Assembly: GCA_003133665.1 (NCBI GenBank)
Contig: PKYK01000061.1
Span: forward strand, 1 to 42,456
Origin: Acidimicrobiaceae bacterium
GTDB taxonomy: Bacteria; Actinomycetota; Acidimicrobiia; Acidimicrobiales; RAAP-2
Direction: 5' to 3'
Length of the DNA stretch: 42,456 bases
Every line of letters starts with the position of its first letter. The first letter of the stretch is position 1. Shown here piece after piece: positions 35,629 through 42,456 of the stretch. The notes under the pieces were generated by a model. The model did not search any database. It was given only the letters and a program-made list of their open reading frames with translations, and was not told where the DNA came from. Both the position numbers and the translations under genes were made by a program.

Positions 35629-35811
35629 CTAGTGGGTAAGCCACGAAACTAACTGATAGATCCGCCAGATCAGGTAGATCACCGTTGCGGCGATGAAGAA
35701 ACGCCATCGCCACGGTATCGGCTCCTTGCCCTGCGGGGTGACGGCCTGGCCGCACACATCGCAGACCTCGCCCTCCACGGGGCGATCACAGGTCTCGCAC
35801 CACTGAGCCAC
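35629..35811 (-). CDS. Small zinc-ribbon membrane protein
   Basis: A 60-residue protein with CX2C pairs at Cys5/Cys8 and Cys17/Cys20, a zinc ribbon, then one membrane helix (RFFIAATVIYLIWRIYQLVSWL) near the C-terminus. The GTG at 35811 overlaps the der stop by one base, and its stop sits ten bases before the carbonic-anhydrase ATG. The function is unknown; it may tether a zinc ribbon to the membrane. Confidence 0.7.
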   Translation of the reverse strand: MAQWCETCDRPVEGEVCDVCGQAVTPQGKEPIPWRWRFFIAATVIYLIWRIYQLVSWLTH

Positions 35812-37106
35812 TATTCGACTCGGACTCGCACTCGCAGCGGTTGTGAGCCCAGCGCGAAGCGTTCGCGAAGCGACCGCTCCACGTAGCGTAAGTAGGTCGG
35901 CGGGAGCCGGCCGGCGATGAACAGCGTGAACGTCGGTGGCTCAATCGCTCCCTGGACGGCGTAGCGGATCTTTCCGGTCGGCGCGGGCTGCTTGATCTGG
36001 AGGTCTCGGATGGCTCGATTGAGGGCGCCGGTGGGCACACGCTTCACGTAGTCGGCCGCGGCGATCGACAGCGCCGGCAAGATGCGGTGCACGCCCTTGC
36101 CCGACGTCGCGGTCGTCTTCATGACCGGGGCGTCACCCAGGAAGGCCAACTTCTCGCCCACCGTCGCCAGCACCCCTTCTCGTTCTTCGGTGGGCACCAG
36201 CTCCCATTTGTTGAGGACCACGAGCGACGGGCAACCCGCCGCGGAGATACGCTCCGCCAGACGCTGGTCTTGACCCGTGGCCCCGACGGTGGCGTCGATG
36301 ACGAGCACCGCGATGTCGGCGCGGTCGAGCGCATCGAGGCTTCGCAGCACCGCGTACGTCTCCAGTCCCGCCTCGGTCTTGGCCCTTCGACGCATTCCCG
36401 CGGTATCGATGAATCGGATGAGGCCCGCCTCAGTCTCGACGACGGTGTCAATTGCGTCGCGGGTGGTCCCGGGCATGTCGTGGACCACCGAGCGCTCTTC
36501 ACCGATCAACTTGTTGAAGAGGGTCGATTTGCCGACGTTGGGACGTCCGACGATTGCGACGCGAAGCGCTCCGTCGTCAGTGACCTCGGCCACTTCTTCG
36601 GCCGACTGCTGCTCACCGAGGTGGTCGACGATGAAGTCGAGCAGATCTCCGGCTCCGCGACCGTGCTGGGCGCTCATGGTGTGGGGATCGCCGGCACCGA
36701 GCTGCAGGAACTCCCAACTCGCGGCCTCGTGGAGCTCGTCGTCGACCTTGTTCACGACCAGCGCCACCGGTCGCCCGCTTCGCAGGGCCCAGCGCGCGGC
36801 GTGGGTGTCCTCGTCGACCAGGCCCGTCGTCACGTCGACCACCAGCAGGACCAGGTCGGCTTCGGCGAGAGCCGTTTCGGCCTGCTTGGAGATCTTGGAT
36901 TCGAGATCGTCGCCGGACTCGAGCCAGCCGCCGGTGTCCACCACTTCGAACGCCACTCCGCGCCAGTCGACCTCGACGGCCTTGCGGTCGCGGGTCACGC
37001 CACGTTGCTCCTCGACGACGGCTACCCGCTTTCCGGCCAGACGGTTCACGATCGAACTCTTGCCGACGTTGGGGCGCCCGACGATGACAACTTGGGGCTT
37101 CTTCAT
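35811..37106 (-). CDS. der: Ribosome biogenesis GTPase Der (EngA)
   Basis: A 431-residue protein with two GTPase domains. The first has GRPNVGKSS (10-18), GVTRDR, DTGGW and NKVD; the second GRPNVGKST (about 184-192), PGTTRDAID, DTAGM and NKWE. A KH-like C-terminal domain follows. It assists 50S ribosome assembly. ATG overlaps the DUF512 stop (ATGA). The longer in-frame stretch upstream lies inside DUF512 and is rejected. Confidence 0.95.
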   Translation of the reverse strand: MKKPQVVIVGRPNVGKSSIVNRLAGKRVAVVEEQRGVTRDRKAVEVDWRGVAFEVVDTGGWLESGDDLESKISKQAETALAEADLVLLVVDVTTGLVDEDTHAARWALRSGRPVALVVNKVDDELHEAASWEFLQLGAGDPHTMSAQHGRGAGDLLDFIVDHLGEQQSAEEVAEVTDDGALRVAIVGRPNVGKSTLFNKLIGEERSVVHDMPGTTRDAIDTVVETEAGLIRFIDTAGMRRRAKTEAGLETYAVLRSLDALDRADIAVLVIDATVGATGQDQRLAERISAAGCPSLVVLNKWELVPTEEREGVLATVGEKLAFLGDAPVMKTTATSGKGVHRILPALSIAAADYVKRVPTGALNRAIRDLQIKQPAPTGKIRYAVQGAIEPPTFTLFIAGRLPPTYLRYVERSLRERFALGSQPLRVRVRVE

Positions 37107-38479
37107 GACGCGACGAGTCCTTTCGAACGTACTGAATCGAGGGTGGCACGCAAGTCGCGGCCCGTCGTGCGAACGGTGAGCACGGGTCGTGGCAAATCGT
37201 CGATCGTCAATCCGTCGAGGAAGCGACCTTCGGAAAGGCACACGTCGGGCAAGAGACACACCGACGAGGCCGGCACGCCTTCGAGGACGCGAATCAGGTC
37301 CTGACCCGTGAGCAGGCCGGCAACCTTGATATTGCCGCCGAAGTACGTGTTGGTCACCGCGACGATCCGCACGTCATGAAATCCGTGCTCGTCAAAAAGG
37401 TCGCGCAGGATGGGGGCGGCGTATTGGCCGGTGATGACCACGACGTCGTCGCCGTACTGCAGTTCGTCGACCTGTCCACGGTGGGCCCGGTAGCCCCACG
37501 CCGGCGCGCCATCCACCGACTGGAAGAAGCCGGTTCCGAGCTTATCCATCTCCGTCTGATCGATGAAGCTCTGACGAAACGCGGCCACGAGGCCGATGCC
37601 GTTCTCCGCTTGGTCGAGACTCTCGAACTGGGTCGCCGGCGGCGGCGTCAAGCCCGCCACCAGGTAGAACTCGTCACTGGCGAACACCGACACCCGGCCG
37701 AGCAGGGTCCGACTGATTCGCTGGAACTTATCGGCGAGCGCGATCACGTCGCGCGCCTCACCGGGCGCGTGCGAGCGCATCGAGGCCTCCACCGAGAAGG
37801 CACTGACCCCGACGGGCACCAGTGCCACTGACGCCAGCTCCGGATAGAGCGACATGACGTCGTGCAGGGTGCGTTCGAGTTCGCTTCCGTCATTCACCCC
37901 GGGACAGACCACGACCTGGGCGTGCACCTCTATGCCAGCGCGCAAAAGTTCTCGCAACCACCGCAGGCTGGTCGCCCCGCGAGGGTTGCGCAGCATCTCG
38001 GCGCGCAACTCCGGATTCGTCGTGTGAATCGACACGTAGAGCGGTGAAAGCTTTTCGTCGATGACCCGCTCGAGATCAAACTCGGTGAATCGAGTCAGCG
38101 TCGTGTAGTTGCCGTAGAGGAATGAGAGCCGAAAGTCGTCATCTTTCACGTATAGCGAACGTCGCATTCCCTTGGGCAGTTGGTAGATGAAGCAGAAGGA
38201 GCAGTGGTTGTCACAGGTTCGGATGCGGTCGAAGACCGCCGAGTCGATCGAGAGGCCCAGGGGCTCGCCGGCCTGCTTCCGCACGGTGACCTTGCGCTGG
38301 AGCGACTCGCCCTCACGATTGACCAGCAGCGTCACCGTCTCACCGTCGATGAGCTGCTGGTACTCGATGATGTCGCTCGGTTCGCGCCCGTTGACGGCCA
38401 CCAGCTCGTCGCCAACCGCCAAGTCGACGTGAGCCGCCGGAGAGTTCGCGGAAATTGAGGAAATTCGGGCACCCGACAC
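37103..38479 (-). CDS. PDZ-radical SAM-like-DUF512 protein
   Basis: A 458-residue protein. The N-terminal PDZ domain (residues 1-70) has AHVDLAVGDELVAVNGREPSD, followed by CDNHCSFCFIYQLPKGMRRSLY, a CX3CX2C radical-SAM-type Fe-S motif, and the C-terminal DUF512 domain with VAVTNTYFGGNIKVAGLLTGQD. The substrate is unknown. Der is the next gene, so a role in ribosome or tRNA maturation is possible but not established. GTG at 38479 follows TAGGCT-N6 (leaderless). Confidence 0.85.
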   Translation of the reverse strand: MSGARISSISANSPAAHVDLAVGDELVAVNGREPSDIIEYQQLIDGETVTLLVNREGESLQRKVTVRKQAGEPLGLSIDSAVFDRIRTCDNHCSFCFIYQLPKGMRRSLYVKDDDFRLSFLYGNYTTLTRFTEFDLERVIDEKLSPLYVSIHTTNPELRAEMLRNPRGATSLRWLRELLRAGIEVHAQVVVCPGVNDGSELERTLHDVMSLYPELASVALVPVGVSAFSVEASMRSHAPGEARDVIALADKFQRISRTLLGRVSVFASDEFYLVAGLTPPPATQFESLDQAENGIGLVAAFRQSFIDQTEMDKLGTGFFQSVDGAPAWGYRAHRGQVDELQYGDDVVVITGQYAAPILRDLFDEHGFHDVRIVAVTNTYFGGNIKVAGLLTGQDLIRVLEGVPASSVCLLPDVCLSEGRFLDGLTIDDLPRPVLTVRTTGRDLRATLDSVRSKGLVAS

Positions 38480-38485
38480 GGCTCC

Positions 38486-38522
38486 AGCCTAGGGTCTCCG
38501 AGGAAATCTTCCTCACTAGGCT
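38486..38522. promoter_or_regulatory. Divergent leaderless promoters with central palindrome (DUF512/ispH)
   Basis: The 50-base gap holds TAGGCT on the minus strand (38491-38486, six bases before the DUF512 GTG) and TAGGCT on the plus strand (38517-38522, seven bases before the ispH GTG). Between them lies GAGGAAATCTTCCTC (38500-38514), a perfect 6-base-arm palindrome positioned to affect both promoters. Confidence 0.55.
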
Positions 38523-38529
38523 GGTACGC

Positions 38530-39567
38530 GTGAGTGTCGACAAGGTTGTTCTCGCGGCTCCCCGTGGATTCTGCGCGGGCGTCGAAAAGGCCATCAAGGC
38601 CCTCGACTGGATGACCCGTATCTTCGAACCTCCGGTGTTTTGCTACCACGAGATCGTGCACAACCAATTCGTCGTCGACCACTTCAAGTCACTGGGTGTG
38701 GTCTTCATCAATGACGGCGCCGACGTGCCGCCGGGCGCGCCGGTGATGCTCAGTGCGCACGGCTCGCCTCCTCAGGTCATCGAGGCCGCCCGAACGGCCG
38801 GTGGCGCCGTCATCGACGCGGTGTGTCCCCTCGTCACCAAGGTGCACCACGAACTGAAGGTCCGTGCCCGCAAGGGCTACACGGTGCTGTACGTGGGCCA
38901 CGAGGGCCACGAGGAGGCCGTGGGCACGATGGCGGTGGCGCCCGACTCGGTGGTGCTGATCGAATCGACCGAGGACATCGATCAAATCGTTGATCGAGTG
39001 GGGCCATTCGCGCTGCTCAGCCAGACCACGCTCAGCCTGGACGAGTGGCAGCACCTCCGCGAGTACGCCGAGGGGAAGTTTCCCGAGATTTGGATGCCAA
39101 ACCGCAGTGACCTGTGCTTCGCAACGACGAACCGCCAGGCGGCGTTGCGCGCGATCGCCACCGACGCCGATGCCGTGATCGTCATTGGTTCAGCCAACTC
39201 CTCGAACACGGTGGCCCTGACCAAGGTGGCCGAGGCCGTGGGCTGTCCGCTCGTGCTTCGCGTCAACGGCGTGGCGGACCTGCCCGGCGATCTGAGCGGC
39301 GTCGTCGCCGTGACCGCCGGCGCTTCCGCACCGGAATCGCTCGTCAATGAGGTGCTGGAGTTCTTGAATCCCGTCAAGGGCGTCGAGGTCAAGTCAGTCA
39401 CCGTGGAGGACGAGTACTTTCCACCGCCCCCGGAGCTCCGCGAGATGTTGAAGACCCTTTCGGCCGTGTTGGATCTGACGCTCGCCACGCCCACCGTGTC
39501 GTCCTTCGACGGCCAGACCGACCGGGAGTTCACCGCCGCACAGGTGCTTTCCGCTACCGGTCGGTGA
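38530..39567 (+). CDS. ispH: 4-hydroxy-3-methylbut-2-enyl diphosphate reductase
   Basis: A 345-residue Fe-S enzyme, the last step of the MEP isoprenoid pathway. The cluster Cys are 15 (RGFCAGV), 99 (DAVCPLV) and 196 (SDLCFATTNRQ). SAHGSPP, HEGHEEAVG and GSANSSNT provide substrate contacts. The GTG at 38530 lies seven bases after TAGGCT and fits the family start (VDKVVLAAPRGFCAG). The C-terminus is a little longer than usual. In this lineage the gene sits next to DUF512 and der. Confidence 0.95.
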   Translation: MSVDKVVLAAPRGFCAGVEKAIKALDWMTRIFEPPVFCYHEIVHNQFVVDHFKSLGVVFINDGADVPPGAPVMLSAHGSPPQVIEAARTAGGAVIDAVCPLVTKVHHELKVRARKGYTVLYVGHEGHEEAVGTMAVAPDSVVLIESTEDIDQIVDRVGPFALLSQTTLSLDEWQHLREYAEGKFPEIWMPNRSDLCFATTNRQAALRAIATDADAVIVIGSANSSNTVALTKVAEAVGCPLVLRVNGVADLPGDLSGVVAVTAGASAPESLVNEVLEFLNPVKGVEVKSVTVEDEYFPPPPELREMLKTLSAVLDLTLATPTVSSFDGQTDREFTAAQVLSATGR

Positions 39568-39592
39568 ATCCGGCCCCGAGGCTGCCAAAGGC

Positions 39593-39598
39593 TAATAT
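39593..39598 (+). promoter_or_regulatory. -10 box before a small ORF and glycosyltransferase
   Basis: TAATAT lies six bases before a GTG that starts a 40-codon ORF. It is the best -10 match among the leaderless-type sites in the window, and could drive the glycosyltransferase downstream. Confidence 0.45.
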
Positions 39599-39604
39599 TT
39601 CTAT

Positions 39605-39727
39605 GTGAATTCCTTCTCGAGCCTGGACGTGTCCACGCGCGAGCAGAGGGTCGCCGTCGCAGAAGAGACCTTCGAGGCCCAACCACACGTCGCCCGGCGG
39701 CTCTCGAACACCTTGAGCCAATGGTGA
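39605..39727 (+). CDS. Possible small protein (40 aa), leaderless
   Basis: GTG six bases after TAATAT opens a frame beginning MNSFSSLDVSTREQRVAVAE and ending LSQW. Codon use is GC-rich at third positions, like its neighbours. It ends 40 bases before the glycosyltransferase. No family is recognised; it may only be a leader ORF. The rest of the 200-base gap carries only the AAGGAG before the next gene. Confidence 0.4.
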   Translation: MNSFSSLDVSTREQRVAVAEETFEAQPHVARRLSNTLSQW

Positions 39728-39767
39728 CGCGGGTAACCGCCCGAGCGAAGTCGTTGTAAGGAGAACC

Positions 39768-40568
39768 ATGGCCACCACCGATCTCGAACGCCGTCGCCTC
39801 GCGCGGCTTCGGACCTACGCGATTGAGCAGGCGCTCGCCCGGCTCGACGCCGAGCATCCCAACTTGCAACCCGAGGCCATCGTCGCCTCCATCTGCGCGT
39901 ACGAGGAAGAGGGGAACATCGGTGGCGTGCTCGACAAGATGCCCCGCCAGATCGACGGCCAGGCCTACACCACGCTCGTCGTCGTCGATGGCGGCGACGA
40001 CAAGACCGCCGAGATCGCACGGTCCTACCCTGGCGTGATCGTGATCGAGTTCCCGGTGAATCTGGGTCACGGCGTGGCGCTCCAGGTGACGTACCGGTAC
40101 TGCATCGATCATCAGGTCAAATACATCGTGACCCTCGACGCCGACGGCCAGAACGACCCCGCCGAGATACCTCAGGTCCTCGCGCCACTGCTTGCCGATC
40201 AGGCCGACTTCGTGGTCGCCAGTCGTCGACTCGGCGTTGACAAGACGTCGGACCGGTTCCGCAAAACCGGCGTCCGCTTCTTCTCCTTCATCATGAACCG
40301 CATGACCGGCGCGAATCTCACCGACACCTCCACGGGTTATCGGGGCCTGCGGGTGACGATGCTTGCTGACGTCATTGACCGGCTCGAGCAAGAGCAGTAC
40401 CAGACCGCCGAACTCCTGATCACCTGCCTGAAGCGCGGGTGGCGCTCCGCAGAGGTGCCGACCGTCTGGCACCCCCGTTACTCGGGAACGACCAAGAAGG
40501 GCGCGAACTGGCTCTTCGGATTCCGTTACACCAAGGTGGTCTTCGCCACGTGGTGGCGCGAGCGCTAA
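39768..40568 (+). CDS. Family 2 glycosyltransferase (dolichol-phosphate-mannose synthase-like)
   Basis: A 266-residue GT2 enzyme. IVASICAYEEEGNIGGVLDKMP opens the nucleotide-sugar fold; LVVVDGGDDKTAEIA and TLDADGQNDPAEIP have the DxD-type metal motif (DAD); and VVASRRLG and DTSTGYRGLR follow. No membrane segment is evident. It would transfer a sugar to a lipid or polymer acceptor not identifiable here. ATG has AAGGAG upstream. It converges with plsC, the stops overlapping by three bases. Confidence 0.8.
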   Translation: MATTDLERRRLARLRTYAIEQALARLDAEHPNLQPEAIVASICAYEEEGNIGGVLDKMPRQIDGQAYTTLVVVDGGDDKTAEIARSYPGVIVIEFPVNLGHGVALQVTYRYCIDHQVKYIVTLDADGQNDPAEIPQVLAPLLADQADFVVASRRLGVDKTSDRFRKTGVRFFSFIMNRMTGANLTDTSTGYRGLRVTMLADVIDRLEQEQYQTAELLITCLKRGWRSAEVPTVWHPRYSGTTKKGANWLFGFRYTKVVFATWWRER

Positions 40569-41227
40569 CGACCCTCGAGACTGCGCAGGTAGACCGCCTC
40601 GAGCTCTTGACGCAACTCCTCGCTCTTGGCCGCAACCGCCGACCGGGCGACGCGGCCGTCGGAGACGGGAGGCGCGATGGGCGTGCCGATCACGATGCGG
40701 ATCTTGGACGGGCGCGGGAACTTGGCCCCGAGCGGCATTGCGCGATCGCTCCCGCCGATGCCGACCGGGACCACCATCGCCCCCGTTCGCGCCGCCACGA
40801 ACATCGCGCCGTCGTGGATTGGCTCGACCCGACGGCCTTCTTTGCGCGTGCCTTCGGGGAAGAGCACCAGCGCGTAGCCGCGGCGCAAGACCTCCTCCGC
40901 CAATTTCATCGAATCACGGTCCGCACTGCCCCGCCGGATCGGAAAGGCGCCCAGATGACTGACCAGGGGTCCGAGCATCGGCACTTTGAAGATCGAGTCC
41001 TTCGCCATGAAGAAGACCTTGCGTGATGAGATGAAGAGTGTGAAGGCGAAGTCCACGTTGGACCGATGTATCGGCGCTATGAGCACCGGTCCGTGCAGCG
41101 GGATGTTCTCGCGTCCGGTCACCGTCGGTCGGAAGAAGACCTTGGAGAGACCGATGATGAGGCCCGCCACCACACGGTAGATGACGGTCTTCTTGGGGTT
41201 CAGCTCAAGTGCAGTTTCATCAGACAT
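40565..41227 (-). CDS. plsC: 1-acyl-sn-glycerol-3-phosphate acyltransferase (PlsC family)
   Basis: A 220-residue membrane-associated acyltransferase. The HX4D motif is HRSNVD (His54, Asp59), followed by FPEGTRKEGR and VPVGIGG blocks. It adds the second acyl chain to form phosphatidate, or acts on a related lipid. The ATG at 41227 overlaps the end of cmk by 28 bases, which is unusually long but is supported by both family termini. Downstream of cmk and aroA. Confidence 0.85.
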   Translation of the reverse strand: MSDETALELNPKKTVIYRVVAGLIIGLSKVFFRPTVTGRENIPLHGPVLIAPIHRSNVDFAFTLFISSRKVFFMAKDSIFKVPMLGPLVSHLGAFPIRRGSADRDSMKLAEEVLRRGYALVLFPEGTRKEGRRVEPIHDGAMFVAARTGAMVVPVGIGGSDRAMPLGAKFPRPSKIRIVIGTPIAPPVSDGRVARSAVAAKSEELRQELEAVYLRSLEGR

Positions 41228-41829
41228 GCAATGATCTCCCCCACGACCTCGCCGACATCTCGGCCAGTCGTGTCTAGCACGAGAGCGTCGTCCGCTTGGC
41301 GCAGCGGTGACGCCACCCTTGTCGAGTCCGCCTGGTCGCGGCGCGCCACCGATTCGGGGCTTTCCTCACCCCGGCGCCGGGCCCGCTCTTCCAGATCGGC
41401 CGTCAGAAAGACCTTCAACGTCGCGTTGGGAAAGACCACGGTCGCGATGTCGCGCCCCTCGACCACGGTGCCCAGCTGCTGTTCGTCGGCCCACCGACGT
41501 TGACGCGCAACCATGGCCTGGCGCACGATGGGGTTGGCGGCCACGATGGAGACCGCGGAATTCACCTGATCGGTGCGAATCTCCTCTTCGACGTCGCGTC
41601 CGTTGACGGTGACCCGGGGCAGGGTCGTCAGTGCGACCGACTCCGCCAACGCTCCCACCGCCGCCTGGTCGTGGACGTCAATGCCTCGCGCCAGCGCCTC
41701 GCAGGTGACCGCGCGGTACATCGCACCGGTGTCGAGGAAAGCCCACCCGAGCGCGCGGGCGAGGGCGCGGGCGACCGTGGACTTGCCGGAGCCGGCCGGA
41801 CCATCAATCGCGATGATCTCGTGGCTCAT
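41200..41829 (-). CDS. cmk: Cytidylate kinase
   Basis: A 209-residue NMP kinase starting MSHEIIAIDGPAGSGKST (P-loop 10-18), with FLDTGAMYRAVT for CMP, VVEGRDIATVVFP and the LID region ERARRRGEES. It phosphorylates CMP/dCMP. The ATG overlaps the aroA stop (ATGA). An upstream in-frame stretch inside aroA is rejected. Confidence 0.95.
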   Translation of the reverse strand: MSHEIIAIDGPAGSGKSTVARALARALGWAFLDTGAMYRAVTCEALARGIDVHDQAAVGALAESVALTTLPRVTVNGRDVEEEIRTDQVNSAVSIVAANPIVRQAMVARQRRWADEQQLGTVVEGRDIATVVFPNATLKVFLTADLEERARRRGEESPESVARRDQADSTRVASPLRQADDALVLDTTGRDVGEVVGEIIACLMKLHLS

Positions 41830-42456
41830 TGCAGCGATGCTAGGTCGTCGAAAAAGCGGGGGTAGCTGGACGTCACGGTCTCGGCGCCGCGGATCGTGCA
41901 CCCCGATCCCGCCGCGCCGGCGATGGCGCTGGCCATCACCATGCGGTGATCCAGGCTCGCCCCGAGCGAGAAGGGTTGAAACGATCGTGCGCTCCCCACA
42001 CCCTCGACGAAGAAATCGTCGCCCTCTGACCACGCCCGACATCCGAGGGCGGCCGCCAATTCAAGGCAACCGGAGAACCGGTCGGACTCTTTGACGCGAA
42101 GCTCTCCCATGGCGCGAAACGCGCTGACTCCCTTGGCGGCGGCGGCGGCCACGGTCAGGGCGGGGACTTCATCGACCGAAGGAATCTCGCTGGCGAAGAT
42201 CTCCGTCGCCACCAGGTTCGAACTCTCACTGCGCAGCGAGGATCCCGGTCCGCCGGTCCGCAGCGAGAGCACTGCCCCCATTCGCTCCAGCACCGCCACG
42301 AATCCAATCCGTTCCGGGGCGGTGTCGATGGCCTCGACCTCGACCACCGCGTCAGGGTGAACCGCCCCCAAAACCGCGAAGAAGGCAGCCTGCGAGGGAT
42401 CGCCCGGTATGTGCCAGGTCATCGGGGACGGGCGCCCCGGAGTCAGCGTTACGGTG
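41826..42456 (-). CDS. aroA: 3-phosphoshikimate 1-carboxyvinyltransferase, C-terminal part (cut by window edge)
   Basis: The last 209 codons are present; the start lies beyond the window. TWHIPGDPSQAAFF is the family phosphate-binding segment, then DEVPALTVAAA and RVKESDR matching EPSP synthase (LRVKESDRI), and SLDHRMVMA (DHRM motif). It adds the enolpyruvyl group in the shikimate pathway. The stop overlaps cmk. The same pathway supplies chorismate for the trp genes to the left. Confidence 0.93.
   Translation of the reverse strand, partial: TVTLTPGRPSPMTWHIPGDPSQAAFFAVLGAVHPDAVVEVEAIDTAPERIGFVAVLERMGAVLSLRTGGPGSSLRSESSNLVATEIFASEIPSVDEVPALTVAAAAAKGVSAFRAMGELRVKESDRFSGCLELAAALGCRAWSEGDDFFVEGVGSARSFQPFSLGASLDHRMVMASAIAGAAGSGCTIRGAETVTSSYPRFFDDLASLQ

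Noticed and set aside
37103..37259. Der start at 37259
   Set aside because: The added 51 residues lie within DUF512 and have no Der similarity; ATG at 37106 gives the usual MKKPQVVIVGRPNVGKS start.
40439..41026. Plus-strand ORFs across plsC
   Set aside because: They are shadows of plsC, whose HX4D and FPEGTR motifs are on the minus strand.

Overview
The window is about 42 kb of GC-rich, densely coded bacterial DNA. Start codons are often GTG, most genes overlap by 1-17 bases, and many starts sit 6-7 bases behind a TANNNT -10 box (leaderless mRNA). Gene content and order (DUF6390, aroA-cmk-plsC-ispH-der synteny, a group 3b NiFe hydrogenase with a cNMP-binding protein, actinobacterial leaderless promoters) suggest an actinobacterium, perhaps of the class Acidimicrobiia. 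No rRNA or marker-gene comparison was possible, so this is inference. I see no prophage, transposase or CRISPR array.

Layout. (1) 1-2133: start of gltB (cut by the window edge), divergent thiO-thiS with a small unknown ORF, and tRNA-Pro(GGG). (2) 2166-5889: a sulfate ABC importer (binding protein-cysT-cysW-cysA) behind two overlapping imperfect palindromes. (3) 6104-7006: an amidohydrolase. (4) 7055-17938, minus strand: one long operon, ppsA-hyhB-cNMP-hyhG-hyhS-hyhL-maturation protease-hypC-EamA-DUF6390-CoA transferase, encoding a cytosolic NAD(P)-linked NiFe hydrogenase and accessory genes. (5) 18220-23021, plus strand and divergent: cooF-cooS-cooC-NAD oxidoreductase, an anaerobic Ni-Fe CO dehydrogenase module that would pass CO electrons through CooF to NAD(P). 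(6) 23213-25328: GNAT acetyltransferase, HDAC-type deacetylase and universal stress protein in one operon. (7) 25467-30428: a secreted unknown protein, a DAO-type FAD oxidoreductase behind a three-hairpin leader, acetyl-CoA synthetase and an acetate channel. (8) 30627-35107: trpC-F-B-A on the minus strand and trpD divergent, with a 10-residue upstream ORF. (9) 35104-42456: gamma-carbonic anhydrase, zinc ribbon, der, DUF512/radical-SAM protein, divergent ispH, a glycosyltransferase, plsC, cmk and aroA (cut by the window edge).

The most interesting part is 7-25 kb. CO oxidation and NAD(P)-linked hydrogenase operons fire away from one shared 280-base control region, and a stress/acetylation operon follows. 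DosR/DevR-like half-sites (GGGAC...GCCCC and GGGAC...GGCCAC) lie in the shared region and before the GNAT operon. Together this looks like a hypoxia or dormancy redox island: CO supplies reductant through NAD(P)H, the hydrogenase balances it against H2, and acetate (Acs, SatP, CoA transferase) and PEP (PpsA) metabolism are adjusted, possibly through reversible acetylation.
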